A stretch of DNA of 64,000 nucleotides from contig RPFO01000213.1 of assembly GCA_009746045.1 (NCBI GenBank), forward strand, positions 536,564 to 600,563. The letters are read 5' to 3'. The DNA is from Mesostigma viride. Taxonomy: Eukaryota > Streptophyta > Mesostigmatophyceae > Mesostigmatales > Mesostigmataceae. The notes beneath the pieces were generated by a model. That model ran no database searches. It was not told the origin of the DNA and saw only the letters and a program-made list of their open reading frames with translations. The position numbers and the translations under genes are program-made. This document shows positions 38,388 to 47,622 of the stretch, in pieces (position 1 is the stretch's first letter; every line of letters starts with the position of its first letter).

Positions 38388-38416
38388 AAATGTATCCTAA
38401 TCCGGTAAAACCACCC
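38388..38416 (-). repeat. Right TIR
   Basis: Inverse of 22796-22824, followed by the AGG duplication at 38417-38419. Confidence 0.9.
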
Positions 38417-38855
38417 AGGTCCCCAGCTCGGCCGTTTTGCTCACAAGGTCGAAGCTGATCTCAAGGTAAAACTGCGCCCTCACTTCCTTGGACCCTATAA
38501 GGTAGTGGAGCAGCGCGGTGATGTCACCTTTCGCGTAGCTGTCCCTGAAACATGGGGCACCTCCGGTGTTTTCCACCGCAATCAACTCAAGCTCTACCAC
38601 CAGAGTTCGTTTCAGGGACGGGAGACCCCTCCGGCGCCCTTGGAACACAATCCGGAGACGGGAGACGTGGAGGATGAAGTGGCTGCAATCATTGGCCACC
38701 GCGACGTCAAGAAGGGTCGCGGAAACCTCCGCCAATACCGCGTCAAATGGATGTATTCCAGGACAGATGTAGAGAACAGTTGGTTCTCCGAGAAAGAGTT
38801 GGAAGGGTGTGCCCGTCTGTTGTCTGAATACAAGGCCTCTCTCAAAAACAAGTAA
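38417..38855 (+). CDS. pol: Pol part 3: integrase C-terminus and chromodomain
   Basis: The continuation of the integrase gene after the 15.6-kb insert. The frame joins exactly to 22795 when one AGG copy is removed. It begins with the integrase C-terminal barrel (KLRPHFLGPYKVVE ... VFHRNQLKLYH, the GPF/Y-type module) and ends with a chromodomain: EVAAIIGHRDVKKGRG, YRVKWMY, then NSWFSEKEL, near residues 95-140 of this piece. Chromodomains of this group steer integration towards particular chromatin marks. The stop TAA is at 38853-38855. In the present insertion-broken state the piece cannot be translated as part of Pol. Confidence 0.88.
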
Positions 38856-38915
38856 GCTTACAGAAGTTCCTGGATTGTTGTGCGTTCGGTTGGTTGTCCC
38901 CTCCCATGTCAACAG

Positions 38916-38977
38916 ATGTCACCACGCGGCAAAGAACCGCAGAGGAACCCCAGCCCGCCACGCAATCCGGGCGGAAG
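38916..38977 (+). CDS. Chromovirus ORF3, part 1
   Basis: ATG at 38916, 60 bp after the pol stop, opens a basic, proline-rich start (MSPRGKEPQRNPSPPRNPGG). After 62 nt, including the target word GGAAG, COP-B interrupts it. The frame continues at 43936. Confidence 0.65.
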
Positions 38978-39674
38978 AGTTAACGCCAAGCGCATTGGCG
39001 TGATCCTGATTCGACATATCTCTGCGATTCCAGCGGCACCGGAACGAGTTCATTCCGACAAGTATCAAGAAAGTTATGGCGTTCCGACTTCCCGGTCGCG
39101 CGCGAGCGCGAGCCGGCTGTTCTTCTAAGTCGGACGTGAATATTTGCCGACGACATATGGGGTCGACAGTAATTCCTGGGCTGACAGGAATTAGATGCTG
39201 TACCTACGACGGTATTGGATTAATACGTCGTACGCAGGAAATAGGAACCTTAACCTGTGGTCTGTTAGTACCGCAGGCTTAGTCCTGGACTTCTAGGTGC
39301 AGATGCAATAGTCACTGTGGACTGTGCTCTGTGGTCACTGTGCCTGTATGGCAGACCTACTGTATAGGAGTTGGGCGCTGTACAGGTAGTGAATACTGTA
39401 CCGGGGGTGTTATTACTGAGCAGGCCTCCTCGGCTGCTCAGGACTAGCAAGCACAGTGCACAAGTATATAAACAATAGGCCAGTGCCAAATGGGCATCTC
39501 TTGCGAGCCCGCCTCACGTGTTGTGCCTTGACTTGGCAAGCGCGTGTACAAGCCTCAAGTGTGTGAGCGCTGTAACATTATCCAATTTTAACAAAGCTCC
39601 GTTTCCAACCATATTCACACATTGCTGCATTGCAACCATATCCTTCACATTGCGTGTGCTAAGAACGTTTAACT
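38978..39674 (+). repeat. COP-B 5' LTR
   Basis: 697 bp, AGTTAACGCC...ACGTTTAACT. TATATAAA at 39465-39472 is a likely core promoter element. An inverted repeat GTCGCGCGCGAGCGCGAG lies near 39095. Confidence 0.92.
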
Positions 39675-39767
39675 CAAATTACAACCAGTCTCAGCGGAAC
39701 GGCCAGGAGGGTCGTTGCCGGTTGCGGTGTGCAGCGTTGACGACGCGAGGAGCTCGTCCGGTGGTGA

Positions 39768-41087
39768 ATGGTGCAGGAGGAACAACGGCAGCAGGATTTC
39801 CGGTTTCGGCAGTCTGCTGGGGGTTCGATTTCTCCTGAATTACGCCGTGTTGTTCGGGATCTATCTTTATTGCTTGCAGATCGTCCGCCTGTCAATCGCA
39901 GCTTCGTGCAATTTGTCGACGACCAGGTCGAAGATTGGGAGCGAATTCTGCGGCACGTACAAACCATCGTCATTCCGGAGCACCGGAGCATCGACGACCT
40001 CGAGCAGGAGCTTCACGGGTTGGTCGGCATCCAGACGGTGATTACAGCAGTAGCTGAGCGAGTGCGGACGGAGTTGGCGGCAAGGCGAGGCGAGGTTGCG
40101 GAGGCAGCTGGCGCAGGGCGACACGAGTTTGTACCGACAGCAGCGGGCGCGGGAGTACCACGTACTTTCGCAGGCGTCATCGGCGACGAGGGTGTTGCAG
40201 CGGGGCCAGTTAGGCGTGAACGACGCGGAGCGGAGCACTACAGGCGGCTTGCAGAGGTCGGGGCGACAGCGGAATCGAGCCCTCAGGGTGACCCTGGCCC
40301 GGCCCCTGGGGTACCTTCACATACGGTGGTTGGGCAAGCAGGCGGACAGGCTGCACCTCCGGAACGGCCCGACACCAGGCCTAGGGGTGTGCGTCTATCA
40401 GATATTGTACAGGCTTTGCAAAGAGCCAAGAAGGAGCCTAAGGTGTCCAAGCTTGTCCAGTTGGATGAACCTGAGGTAGCTGCCATGGAGATAGATACCA
40501 ATGCACAGGTTTCTGTCATGGGACCTCAGCATACAGGAGAACTGCTGGTCGGAGAACCAAGTTGCCCCTGGGTGTCTGATTTCAGTGGTAGGACGCATCT
40601 AAGGGTGTTGGGAGAGGTTACTGCCCCTGTCATGGGTGTGGATGTGACCTTCCTTGTCCTAGAGGACTATGATGGCCCTGTGATTTTGGGTCAGAATTTT
40701 CTGGGCAATCCTGGGATTTCTATCAGAGCTACAGCTCTGAGAAGAGATGGCTGGGGGATGATTCCCCTAGAAAATTTCAGGACAACATTTCCAGTCAGGT
40801 GCAGGGCCAAGCCGGTCAAGGGTGTAAAATGGGATGAAGGGGAGGTGCCCCCAGCGGCCAGTTTGGTGATTCCAGCTGTGTTGCACCCCAGCAGTATTGG
40901 CATAACTCACAGGAGCCTTGCTGCACACTCTCCTTTGACATATGACCAGCTGGTCCAAGAGATGAGCTCGCCTACTTTGTTTGAGGCTTGGAAGCTCGCC
41001 TTCTCCAAGGCATTGGAGGAGTGGTTGCAGTTTGAGTGTGCTGCACCAACAGACAGACGTCCCCAGCATCAAGGAAGCTTGCTTTGA
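39768..41087 (+). pseudogene. COP-B leader ORF fused to protease-like domain and RT start
   Basis: The ATG at 39768 is that of the leader ORF seen intact in COP-C. The first 168 residues follow that protein (helical, with DLEQELHGL and AERVRTELAARRGEV). At about 40273 the sequence jumps to what in COP-C lies 3.1 kb further on, keeping frame. The retropepsin-like motif EIDTNAQVSVM (DTNA at 40494-40505) and VILGQNFLG follow, then the start of RT. A C deletion near 41061-41064 sends the frame to an early stop at 41087. The fusion lacks gag and integrase. Confidence 0.75.
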
Positions 41088-42487
41088 GATTTGTGCTGAA
41101 GAGGAAGGTTGTGGATGAGGTATCAGTGCCCCATGTCAGGCCTGTCCTGAATGAGTATCACGGCACGGGGAGTCTGCCAGGAGAGGAGCTATACACGCCA
41201 GGGATGCTACACGACACATGGAGAATTTTGCTATGTCTCTACGTGGGGTTGCTGAACAGGGGAGCAGCTATGTCATCAGTGCTGCTGGACTTCAAGAGGG
41301 CATTTTTAAAATCTGATCCAGAAGTGGCCAGGAGGGTATGGAAGCAGGATGAGCCTTACTGTGTTGAGGTGCCTGCCATCTGGAAGCTGGAGCTGCATCA
41401 ACAATTCCTGGTTATTCTGAAGGGCCTGGAAGGACTCAGGTCGAGCCCAATCATCTGGAGGCTCACGCTGCAGGAAGCTCTGATCAGTGAGTGTGGCTTG
41501 AGAGTGTCTTCAGTTGATCCCTGTTTGCTGCTGACCCAATGGGAGGGTCTGCCAGTGTATGCTAGTTTGCATGGAGATGATCTGCATTTGCTAGCCCCCA
41601 CGACCTGGCTGAAGAAGTTTATTCCTGTCATCAGTGGCAAGTTTTCACTGGGCAAGGAGCTGTGGCAGGAGCCCAACAAGCCTGTAGTGTTCTGTGGAAT
41701 GCAGGCTACCCTGTTCAGGAGGGACGGGGAGTGGAGTATCAGGCTTCAGGCTGGAGGAGATTATAAACAGACCATTGTGAAGGCCTTGCCAGAGAAGATC
41801 ACCCAGGCTGCAGGACCTGAGTTGAGAGGCATGTGGGCCTGGTTTGCCAGCATCTGTGGTCCGTCTCTGATGGTCCATAGCAGAATGCCTGATGAGGTGC
41901 TTGAGGATGAGAAGCCTCGAGTCATAGCCCGGTTGGTGGAGAGTACCCCTGATCTGATTTTGTCTGGGATTGACTTTGCCCAGCCTATCACCTTGGAGAT
42001 CTTTGTTGACAGTTCCATGGATGCTCGCCAGGTTACCAAGGTCAGGGGGAGATCTGCTGCTCTGTTTGCTTTTTATCAGAGCAGGGCAAGTTTGTTCAGC
42101 TGGTACAGCAGACTGCAGAAGAGGGTCTGTATCAGTTCAGATGTGGCAGAATGCAGGGCCATATGCGAGGGGATCCAGTCCAGCTTGTACATAAAAGAGT
42201 TAATGCTGGAGCTGGCTTCAGTTACCCCTTGGACCTTGCAGATGGAGACGTTGTTGCTAACAGACAGCATGGGTATGGTCCAGTTTGTTCACAAGCAGCT
42301 GGCCAGAAGCCGGGACCTGGATTATTTGTTGCTGAAGGAGTTGGCCAGTTTGGTTGACTTGAAGCATATCCCTGGCGAGGAGAACCCTGCTGATGCATTG
42401 ACAAAGCTGCCGCACAAGGCCCCAGCCCAGTACAATGTACTGAGGAAGCTCATGAATGCTGACTGTCAAGTCGGTCTATCTGTCTAA
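41036..42487 (+). pseudogene. COP-B RT and RNase H remainder
   Basis: It continues the previous frame after the one-base shift. RT motif A reads VLLDFKRAFLKSD; the catalytic motif C reads SLHGDDLHLL, with HGDD at 41570-41581, where Y-[VM]-D-D is usual. RNase H follows: IFVDSSMDA, an E in DVAECRAICEG, TDSMGMV and PADALTK. The protein is nearly identical to the COP-C end. There is no start of its own; the apparent first methionine comes from the shifted leader part. It is followed by a 750-bp region and the polypurine tract. Confidence 0.8.
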
Positions 42488-43216
42488 AAGCTGAGAGCTG
42501 GGTGCTTAAGTCTCTGGATATCAGGCTGGGAGCTTGATTGTACATAATCCTGAGCACACCTTGAGGGGTGAGACATGTCTCTGGTGTGGGAATGTCTGAC
42601 ATTGTCTCTGATGGAGAGATGTCTATCTGGGGTTTTCATCTCAGTCTGAGGTTTCCCCAGATCTGTGGTTTGTGGGCGGGGTTCGATTCCCTGGTGCCGT
42701 CTTAAGGCGGAGTTTCACGGACTGGCTGACCCACCCACCGTGCTGGTGAGGTGGCGACAGGTCCCCTGATTTTCCACGGTTGGAACGAGTATGGGAGCTT
42801 GTGTTTGCATGTGCTTCGCGTAGATGTTGTGTCTGGTTCGATAAGGGGCAGCAGACCGGCGCCGACTCCCGTCTGGGGGTCAGCAATGTTTTCTGATGAG
42901 CTGTTGTGGGTGATCTGTGGGGTTTCGCCTAAGGTCCTGAAGGTTGTACATACTTCTCAAGTTCTTAGCTGAACACCTATGGGCTGCCACAGTTGGCCAA
43001 CCTCTTGTACATGGGTAACACAACGAGCCTCCCGTGAAGGGATAGGGACTCATTGTAATTTGTTTGTGCTCCTGAGCCAGTATGGGTGCTATGTACATAT
43101 AATAAGGAATCCAAGCTGACTGTCATGCCCAGTGGGTTGTGACTTGTAGTCGGGGAGGATGTCCAGTACCCATTGTGTGTGTTTGTATGTAGACTTGTGT
43201 GAGCTGCTACAGCTCA
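42488..43216. other. COP-B 3' noncoding region
   Basis: No gene. A GGGGTTCGATTCCCTGG segment near 42676-42692 looks like a tRNA T-arm (GGTTCGATTCC box), and the same occurs in COP-C near 51402. No complete tRNA fold was found around it. Confidence 0.4.
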
Positions 43217-43230
43217 AGAAAAGAAAGGAT
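43217..43230 (+). promoter_or_regulatory. COP-B polypurine tract
   Basis: AAGAAAAGAAAGGA just before the 3' LTR; the COP-C equivalent is at 51944-51957. Confidence 0.7.
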
Positions 43231-43233
43231 TGG

Positions 43234-43930
43234 AGTTAACGCCAAGCGCATTGGCGTGATCCTGATTCGACATATCTCTGCGATTCCAGCGGCACCGGAA
43301 CGAGTTCATTCCGACAAGTATCAAGAAAGTTATGGCGTTCCGACTTCCCGGTCGCGCGCGAGCGCGAGCCGGCTGTTCTTCTAAGTCGGACGTGAATATT
43401 TGCCGACGACATATGGGGTCGACAGTAATTCCTGGGCTGACAGGAATTAGATGCTGTACCTACGACGGTATTGGATTAATACGTCGTACGCAGGAAATAG
43501 GAACCTTAACCTGTGGTCTGTTAGTACCGCAGGCTTAGTCCTGGACTTCTAGGTGCAGATGCAATAGTCACTGTGGACTGTGCTCTGTGGTCACTGTGCC
43601 TGTATGGCAGACCTACTGTATAGGAGTTGGGCGCTGTACAGGTAGTGAATACTGTACCGGGGGTGTTATTACTGAGCAGGCCTCCTCGGCTGCTCAGGAC
43701 TAGCAAGCACAGTGCACAAGTATATAAACAATAGGCCAGTGCCAAATGGGCATCTCTTGCGAGCCCGCCTCACGTGTTGTGCCTTGACTTGGCAAGCGCG
43801 TGTACAAGCCTCAAGTGTGTGAGCGCTGTAACATTATCCGATTTTAACAAAGCTCCGTTTCCAACCATATTCACACATTGCTGCATTGCAACCATATCCT
43901 TCACATTGCGTGTGCTAAGAACGTTTAACT
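43234..43930 (+). repeat. COP-B 3' LTR
   Basis: 697 bp; differs from the 5' copy at one base noticed near 43840. Followed by GGAAG. Confidence 0.92.
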
Positions 43931-43935
43931 GGAAG

Positions 43936-44625
43936 CGTCCCCGTGAAAGTACCGATTGAGGAAGAATCGGGCTCTGAACCGGAGGAGCATTATGAGGAGG
44001 AGCATTATGAGGAGGAGCATTATGAGGAGGAGGATTATGAGGAGGAACAGTATGAAGAGGGCCAGTTCGAAGAGGAGTATGAGGAGAACCCTGAGTTCAC
44101 GCATGCTGAGTCTTACCCGGTTGAGGCCGACCCGACCTCCCACGAGCAGGCGTACCAACCTGAGCAACCATGTCCAAATGGTCCAGGTGTTCTCCCTCTC
44201 CCGAGCATGGAGCCCTCCCCGTGGATACAAGCGCAGCCCGGCCCGTCACAGCCAGTCGGGTATGTGTTGGCGCCGCCATGGACTCCGCAGGCTTCACCGT
44301 ATGGTGGTTATGGAATGGTGCCCGCTGGTTATCCTGTCTACCACCCGTCACCAGATCCATCCGGTTATGCTATGCCTGCACTCGCGAGCCCAAGCGACTT
44401 GGCCGATCATGATAACAAGCGGATCGACCGGTTGTGCTCTACTATGGAGCAAATGCTTAAGCTTATGACCCAATCGGCTGTAGCCCCTGGCGCCGCCAAT
44501 CCCACGGCTGGCAACGGCTCCATCGCTGGCGTAGCAGTAAGCGCCTCACCCCTGCCTGTGGTCCCGGTACCAACAGTGGCCCCTGAGTCTGCTGTGGCCC
44601 CTGAGTCTGTTGTGGCCCCTGAGTC
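43936..44625 (+). CDS. Chromovirus ORF3, part 2
   Basis: Continues ORF3 in frame after COP-B. It encodes an acidic run of EEHYEEEHY-type repeats (43973-44090), then a long proline-, glutamine- and glycine-rich stretch (YQPEQPCPNGPGVLP, PPWTPQASPYGGYG). A short helical part with NKRIDRLCSTMEQMLKLMTQ and a VAPES repeat follow, and the frame is then broken by COP-C at the target word GAGTC. Together with parts 1 and 3 the ORF has 696 codons including the stop, with the frame kept across both insertions. Confidence 0.65.
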
Positions 44626-45320
44626 AGTTAACGCCAAGCGCATTGGCGTGATCCTGATTCGACATATCTCTGCGATTCCAGCGGCACCGGAACGAGTTCA
44701 TTCCGACAAGTATCAAGAAAGTTATGGCGTTCCGACTTCCTGGTCGCGCGCGAGCGCGAGCCGGTTGTTCTTCTAAGTCGGACGTGAATATTTGCCGACG
44801 ACATATGGGGTCGACAGTAATTCCTGGGCTGACAGGAATTAGATGCTGTACCTACGACGGTATTGGATTAATACGTCGTACGCAGGAAATAGGAACCTTA
44901 ACCTGTGGTCTGTTAGTACCGCAGGCTTAGTCCTGGACTTCTAGGTGCAGATGCAATAGTCACTGTGGACTGTGCTCTGTGGTCACTGTGCCTGTATGGC
45001 AGACCTACTGTATAGGAGTGGGCGCTGTACAGGTAGTGAATACTGTACCGGGGTGTTATTACTGAGCAGGCCTCCTAGGCTGCTCAGGACTAGCAAGCAC
45101 AGTGCACAAGTATATAAACAATAGGCCAGTGCCAAATGGGCATCTCTTGCGAGCCCGCCTCACGTGTTGTGCCTTGACTTGGCAAGCGCGTGTACAAGCC
45201 TCAAGTGTGTGAGCGCTGTAAACATTATCCGATTTTAACAAAGCTCCGTTTCCAACCATATTCACACATTGCTGCATTGCAACCATATCCTTCACATTGC
45301 GTGTGCTAAGAACGTTAACT
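44626..45320 (+). repeat. COP-C 5' LTR
   Basis: 695 bp, with TATATAAA at 45111-45118. All four indels against the 3' LTR are in homopolymer runs. Confidence 0.92.
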
Positions 45321-45413
45321 CAAATTACAACCAGTCTCAGCGGAACGGCCAGGAGGGTCGTTGCCGGTTGCGGTGTGCAGCGTTGACGACGAGAGGAGCT
45401 CGTCCGGTGGTGA

Positions 45414-46070
45414 ATGGTGCAGGAGGAACAACGGCAGCAGGATTTCCGGTTTCGGCAGTCTGCTGGGGGTTCGATTTCTCCTGAATTACGCCGTGTCGTT
45501 CGGGATCTATCTTTATTGCTTGCAGATCGTCCGCCTGTAAATCGCAGCTTCGTGCAATTCGTCGACGACCAGGTCGAAGATTGGGAGCGAATTCTGCGAC
45601 ACGTACAAACCATCGTCATTCCGGAGCACCGGAGCATCGACGACCTTGAGCAGGAGCTTCACGGGTTGGTCGGCATCCAGACGGTGATTACTGCAGTAGC
45701 AGAGCGAGTGCGGACGGAGTTGGCAGCAAGGCGAGGCGAGGTTGCGGAGGCAGCTGGCGCAGGGCGACACGAGTTTGTGCCGACAGTAGCGGGCGCGGGA
45801 GTACCACGTGCTTTCGCAGGCGGCATCGGCGACGAGGGTGTTGCAGCGGGGCCAGTTAGGCGTGAACGACGCGGAGCGGAGCATCACAGGCGGCTTGCAG
45901 AGGTCGGGGCGACAGCGGAAGCCATCGCCGGAGGACAGCGCGCGACAAGAGTCGGCAGGTTTCCAGAGCGAGTAAGAGTTCCTTTTCAGGAACTGCCCCC
46001 GCCCCTTCGCGTTCGTGTGACGCGTTGGGAGAGTTTGCACCTCTTGGGTACGATAGTGACCTTGAGGTAG
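45414..46070 (+). CDS. COP-C leader ORF, unknown function
   Basis: ATG at 45414, 218 codons. Predicted mostly helical: FRFRQSAGGSISPELRRVV, VDDQVEDWERILRHVQT, IDDLEQELHGLVGIQTVI, VAERVRTELAARRGEVAE. The last 50 residues are basic and proline-rich. No zinc knuckle or enzyme motif. It could be an N-terminal Gag (matrix-like) protein or an accessory factor. After its end another frame is open (46025-46333) with an acidic SDSDDDSDKENQD tail, in the same frame as gag but closed by a TGA before the gag ATG. In COP-B the first 168 codons survive as a fusion to the pol end. Confidence 0.5.
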   Translation: MVQEEQRQQDFRFRQSAGGSISPELRRVVRDLSLLLADRPPVNRSFVQFVDDQVEDWERILRHVQTIVIPEHRSIDDLEQELHGLVGIQTVITAVAERVRTELAARRGEVAEAAGAGRHEFVPTVAGAGVPRAFAGGIGDEGVAAGPVRRERRGAEHHRRLAEVGATAEAIAGGQRATRVGRFPERVRVPFQELPPPLRVRVTRWESLHLLGTIVTLR

Positions 46071-46435
46071 GAGCAGGGGGTGTCGCTGGGCTAGGCGACG
46101 AGACACTTGGCGACCACGAGGTGCCAACGTACAATCCGCGAGGTGCCAACGACGGGTTGTCACCTGTCTACTTTACCAACGGTGACGATTCAGTCATCGC
46201 GGGCCGACAGCGGGTCGACGACGGCGCAGCAGGTAGCAGGGTACCAGAGCTGATTGTGGTGAGCGACAGCGACGACGACAGCGACAAGGAGAACCAGGAC
46301 GCGCCTGGGGCCAGCCGTGGTGGTCTTGCCTGAGTGGTAACACTTGGCACTTTCCTTTCTTGTTCAGTAGCTTATATTGCTTTAATTGCTGCTTGGCCAC
46401 TTGGCTGGCTGTAGCAGATCTGAACAGAGGCCATC

Positions 46436-47527
46436 ATGGAGGATGGAGCTATCAACCAACAAGCGGGCTTTATGGGCTTCGCGCGGCGCGGCGCTGGGCT
46501 GGATGGACGAGATGGACGCGATGGACGCGGTGGACGCGATGGACGCGGGGACGGCCAGGCGCTGGGAGACCAGGCTGAGGTGCCAGATAATCAGAGCCAA
46601 GGATCGCAGGGCGGGCAGCACGCGCCAGCCGCAGATCAAGCGGCGCCTAAGCGACCAACCGTTGCTGAGGGGTACGCGGTGCTAGGCCAGTTTCAGTCCA
46701 TCAAGGACAATTGGCAGCCCCGGGATGCTGAGAGGATGTTAGAGGACATGAACTTGTACACGGAGATATACAACGGTGACAAGCTTCGCATCCTGGCGTC
46801 TAGTGCCTACATACGGCAGTCGGCGAGGCGGCTGTTCAAGTTTGTTCGGGAGCGACACGCGGCGGGGGACACCTGGGCGGCGTTTATGACGCGACTCAGG
46901 TCGTTCCTGAGTGACAAGAGGACCATAGATGGGTCCCACCTGAAGCAAGAATACCTGGACTACAAGCCCATCAAGGGGCAGCTAGTGGTCCACGCCTTTG
47001 AAGACTTCGTCAAGCTGAGGGAGGACGCCATGGCCAAGGGCTTCTTCGTCGCAGATCGGATGGCCATGGGCGACTTTCTCAAGTCGCTGCAGCTGGATCC
47101 GGTCACCATGGATAATGTGACCATCCACATGCGACAGGTCCATGGCTGGGCAGCCATGACGGACCAGTTGTATGAGTGTTTCAGCGGCAAGTACGTGGGT
47201 GGTAAGCGCCCTCGTCAGGGTGATGAGGAGGCCACTGAACCCACGGTTAAGTCCATGAGGGGATCGGGCCACGGGGGCCCAGCGCCTCGAGAGGGCCTGA
47301 GACCTCTTCAAGGGGTCGAGGAAGGTCCAGGAGGGGGCGTGACAGAAGGGCTGGACGGGGGACCCCGCCGAAGTCGGGACATCCACAGTCCCAGTTTGAC
47401 TTCAAGAGGGTGGGTGGTCCTCCCAAGGCTGGGCCCAGCAGTGGGACCTCACGGGACATCAGTCAGGTGGAATGTTATTTCTGCCAGGGGAAGGGTCACT
47501 TCAGGAATGAGTGTCCCTCGTACCTGA
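46436..47527 (+). CDS. gag: COP-C Gag, frame-shifted before the zinc knuckle
   Basis: ATG at 46436. A short GRDGRDGRGGRDGRG repeat is followed by a Gag-like helical domain: NWQPRDAERMLEDMNLYT, RQSARRLFKFVRERHAAGDTWAAFMTRLRSFL, LKQEYLDYKPIKGQLVVHAFEDFVKLREDAM and FLKSLQLDPVTMDNV. From about 47260 on, another frame looks more protein-like (arginine-rich, then a zinc knuckle), so the frame at 46436-47527 leaves the true path there. Either a one-base error in a G run or a recoding event connects the two. Confidence 0.75.
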   Translation: MEDGAINQQAGFMGFARRGAGLDGRDGRDGRGGRDGRGDGQALGDQAEVPDNQSQGSQGGQHAPAADQAAPKRPTVAEGYAVLGQFQSIKDNWQPRDAERMLEDMNLYTEIYNGDKLRILASSAYIRQSARRLFKFVRERHAAGDTWAAFMTRLRSFLSDKRTIDGSHLKQEYLDYKPIKGQLVVHAFEDFVKLREDAMAKGFFVADRMAMGDFLKSLQLDPVTMDNVTIHMRQVHGWAAMTDQLYECFSGKYVGGKRPRQGDEEATEPTVKSMRGSGHGGPAPREGLRPLQGVEEGPGGGVTEGLDGGPRRSRDIHSPSLTSRGWVVLPRLGPAVGPHGTSVRWNVISARGRVTSGMSVPRT

Positions 47528-47622
47528 GGCAGGAAGGTCAGAGCAAGCCAGCTCAGGGTGGCAGCAAGGACAAGGCTGGTCCATCCCAGGACAAGGGCAA
47601 GGGCAAGGCTGCTGATCATTGA
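47251..47622 (+). CDS. COP-C nucleocapsid segment with zinc knuckle
   Basis: Open from 47251 in the pol frame. An arginine-glycine-rich part leads to CYFCQGKGHFRNEC, a C-x2-C-x4-H-x4-C knuckle, then a lysine-glycine-rich tail ending at TGA 47620-47622. The next codons stay open in the same frame into pol. The stop context is CAT TGA CTT. UGA followed by C is a known leaky context, so Gag-Pol may be made by readthrough; a point mutation is the alternative. Confidence 0.65.
   Translation, partial: VHEGIGPRGPSASRGPETSSRGRGRSRRGRDRRAGRGTPPKSGHPQSQFDFKRVGGPPKAGPSSGTSRDISQVECYFCQGKGHFRNECPSYLRQEGQSKPAQGGSKDKAGPSQDKGKGKAADH

Larger units (their letters stand above)
22796..38416. mobile_element. 15.6-kb TIR element inside the integrase gene
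   Basis: 29-bp terminal inverted repeats begin GGGTGGTTTTACCGG at 22796 and end CCGGTAAAACCACCC at 38416. AGG lies directly outside each end (22793-22795, 38417-38419). Removing the element and one AGG restores the integrase frame exactly. Copies of AAATGTATCCTA near both ends form subterminal repeats; the left one makes a hairpin with the TIR. Inside are minus-strand unrecognised genes (24000-26410), the LTR element COP-A, large minisatellites and a plus-strand polyQ gene. I recognised no transposase, so the superfamily is open; a 3-bp duplication occurs in CACTA, PIF/Harbinger and some smaller groups. Confidence 0.85.
38978..43930 (+). mobile_element. COP-B, deleted copia-like element
   Basis: 697-bp LTRs (38978-39674, 43234-43930), target duplication GGAAG (38973-38977, 43931-43935). 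Ends are AGTTAAC...TTTAACT. One LTR base difference was seen (CCAATTTT versus CCGATTTT). Compared with COP-C, about 3.1 kb is missing between 40272 and 40274, removing gag and integrase. What remains is the leader ORF fused in frame to the protease-like domain, RT and RNase H. A one-base loss in a C run at 41061-41064 then breaks that frame. It is non-autonomous and probably was mobilised by a COP-C-type relative. Confidence 0.92.

Noticed and set aside
22796..38416. Interpretation as a Helitron or polinton
   Set aside because: Helitrons lack inverted repeats and target duplications; no polinton polymerase, capsid or integrase genes of that type were seen.
38397..38912. 171-codon minus-strand frame
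   Set aside because: It lies opposite the integrase C-terminus and chromodomain, which are clearly coding on the plus strand.
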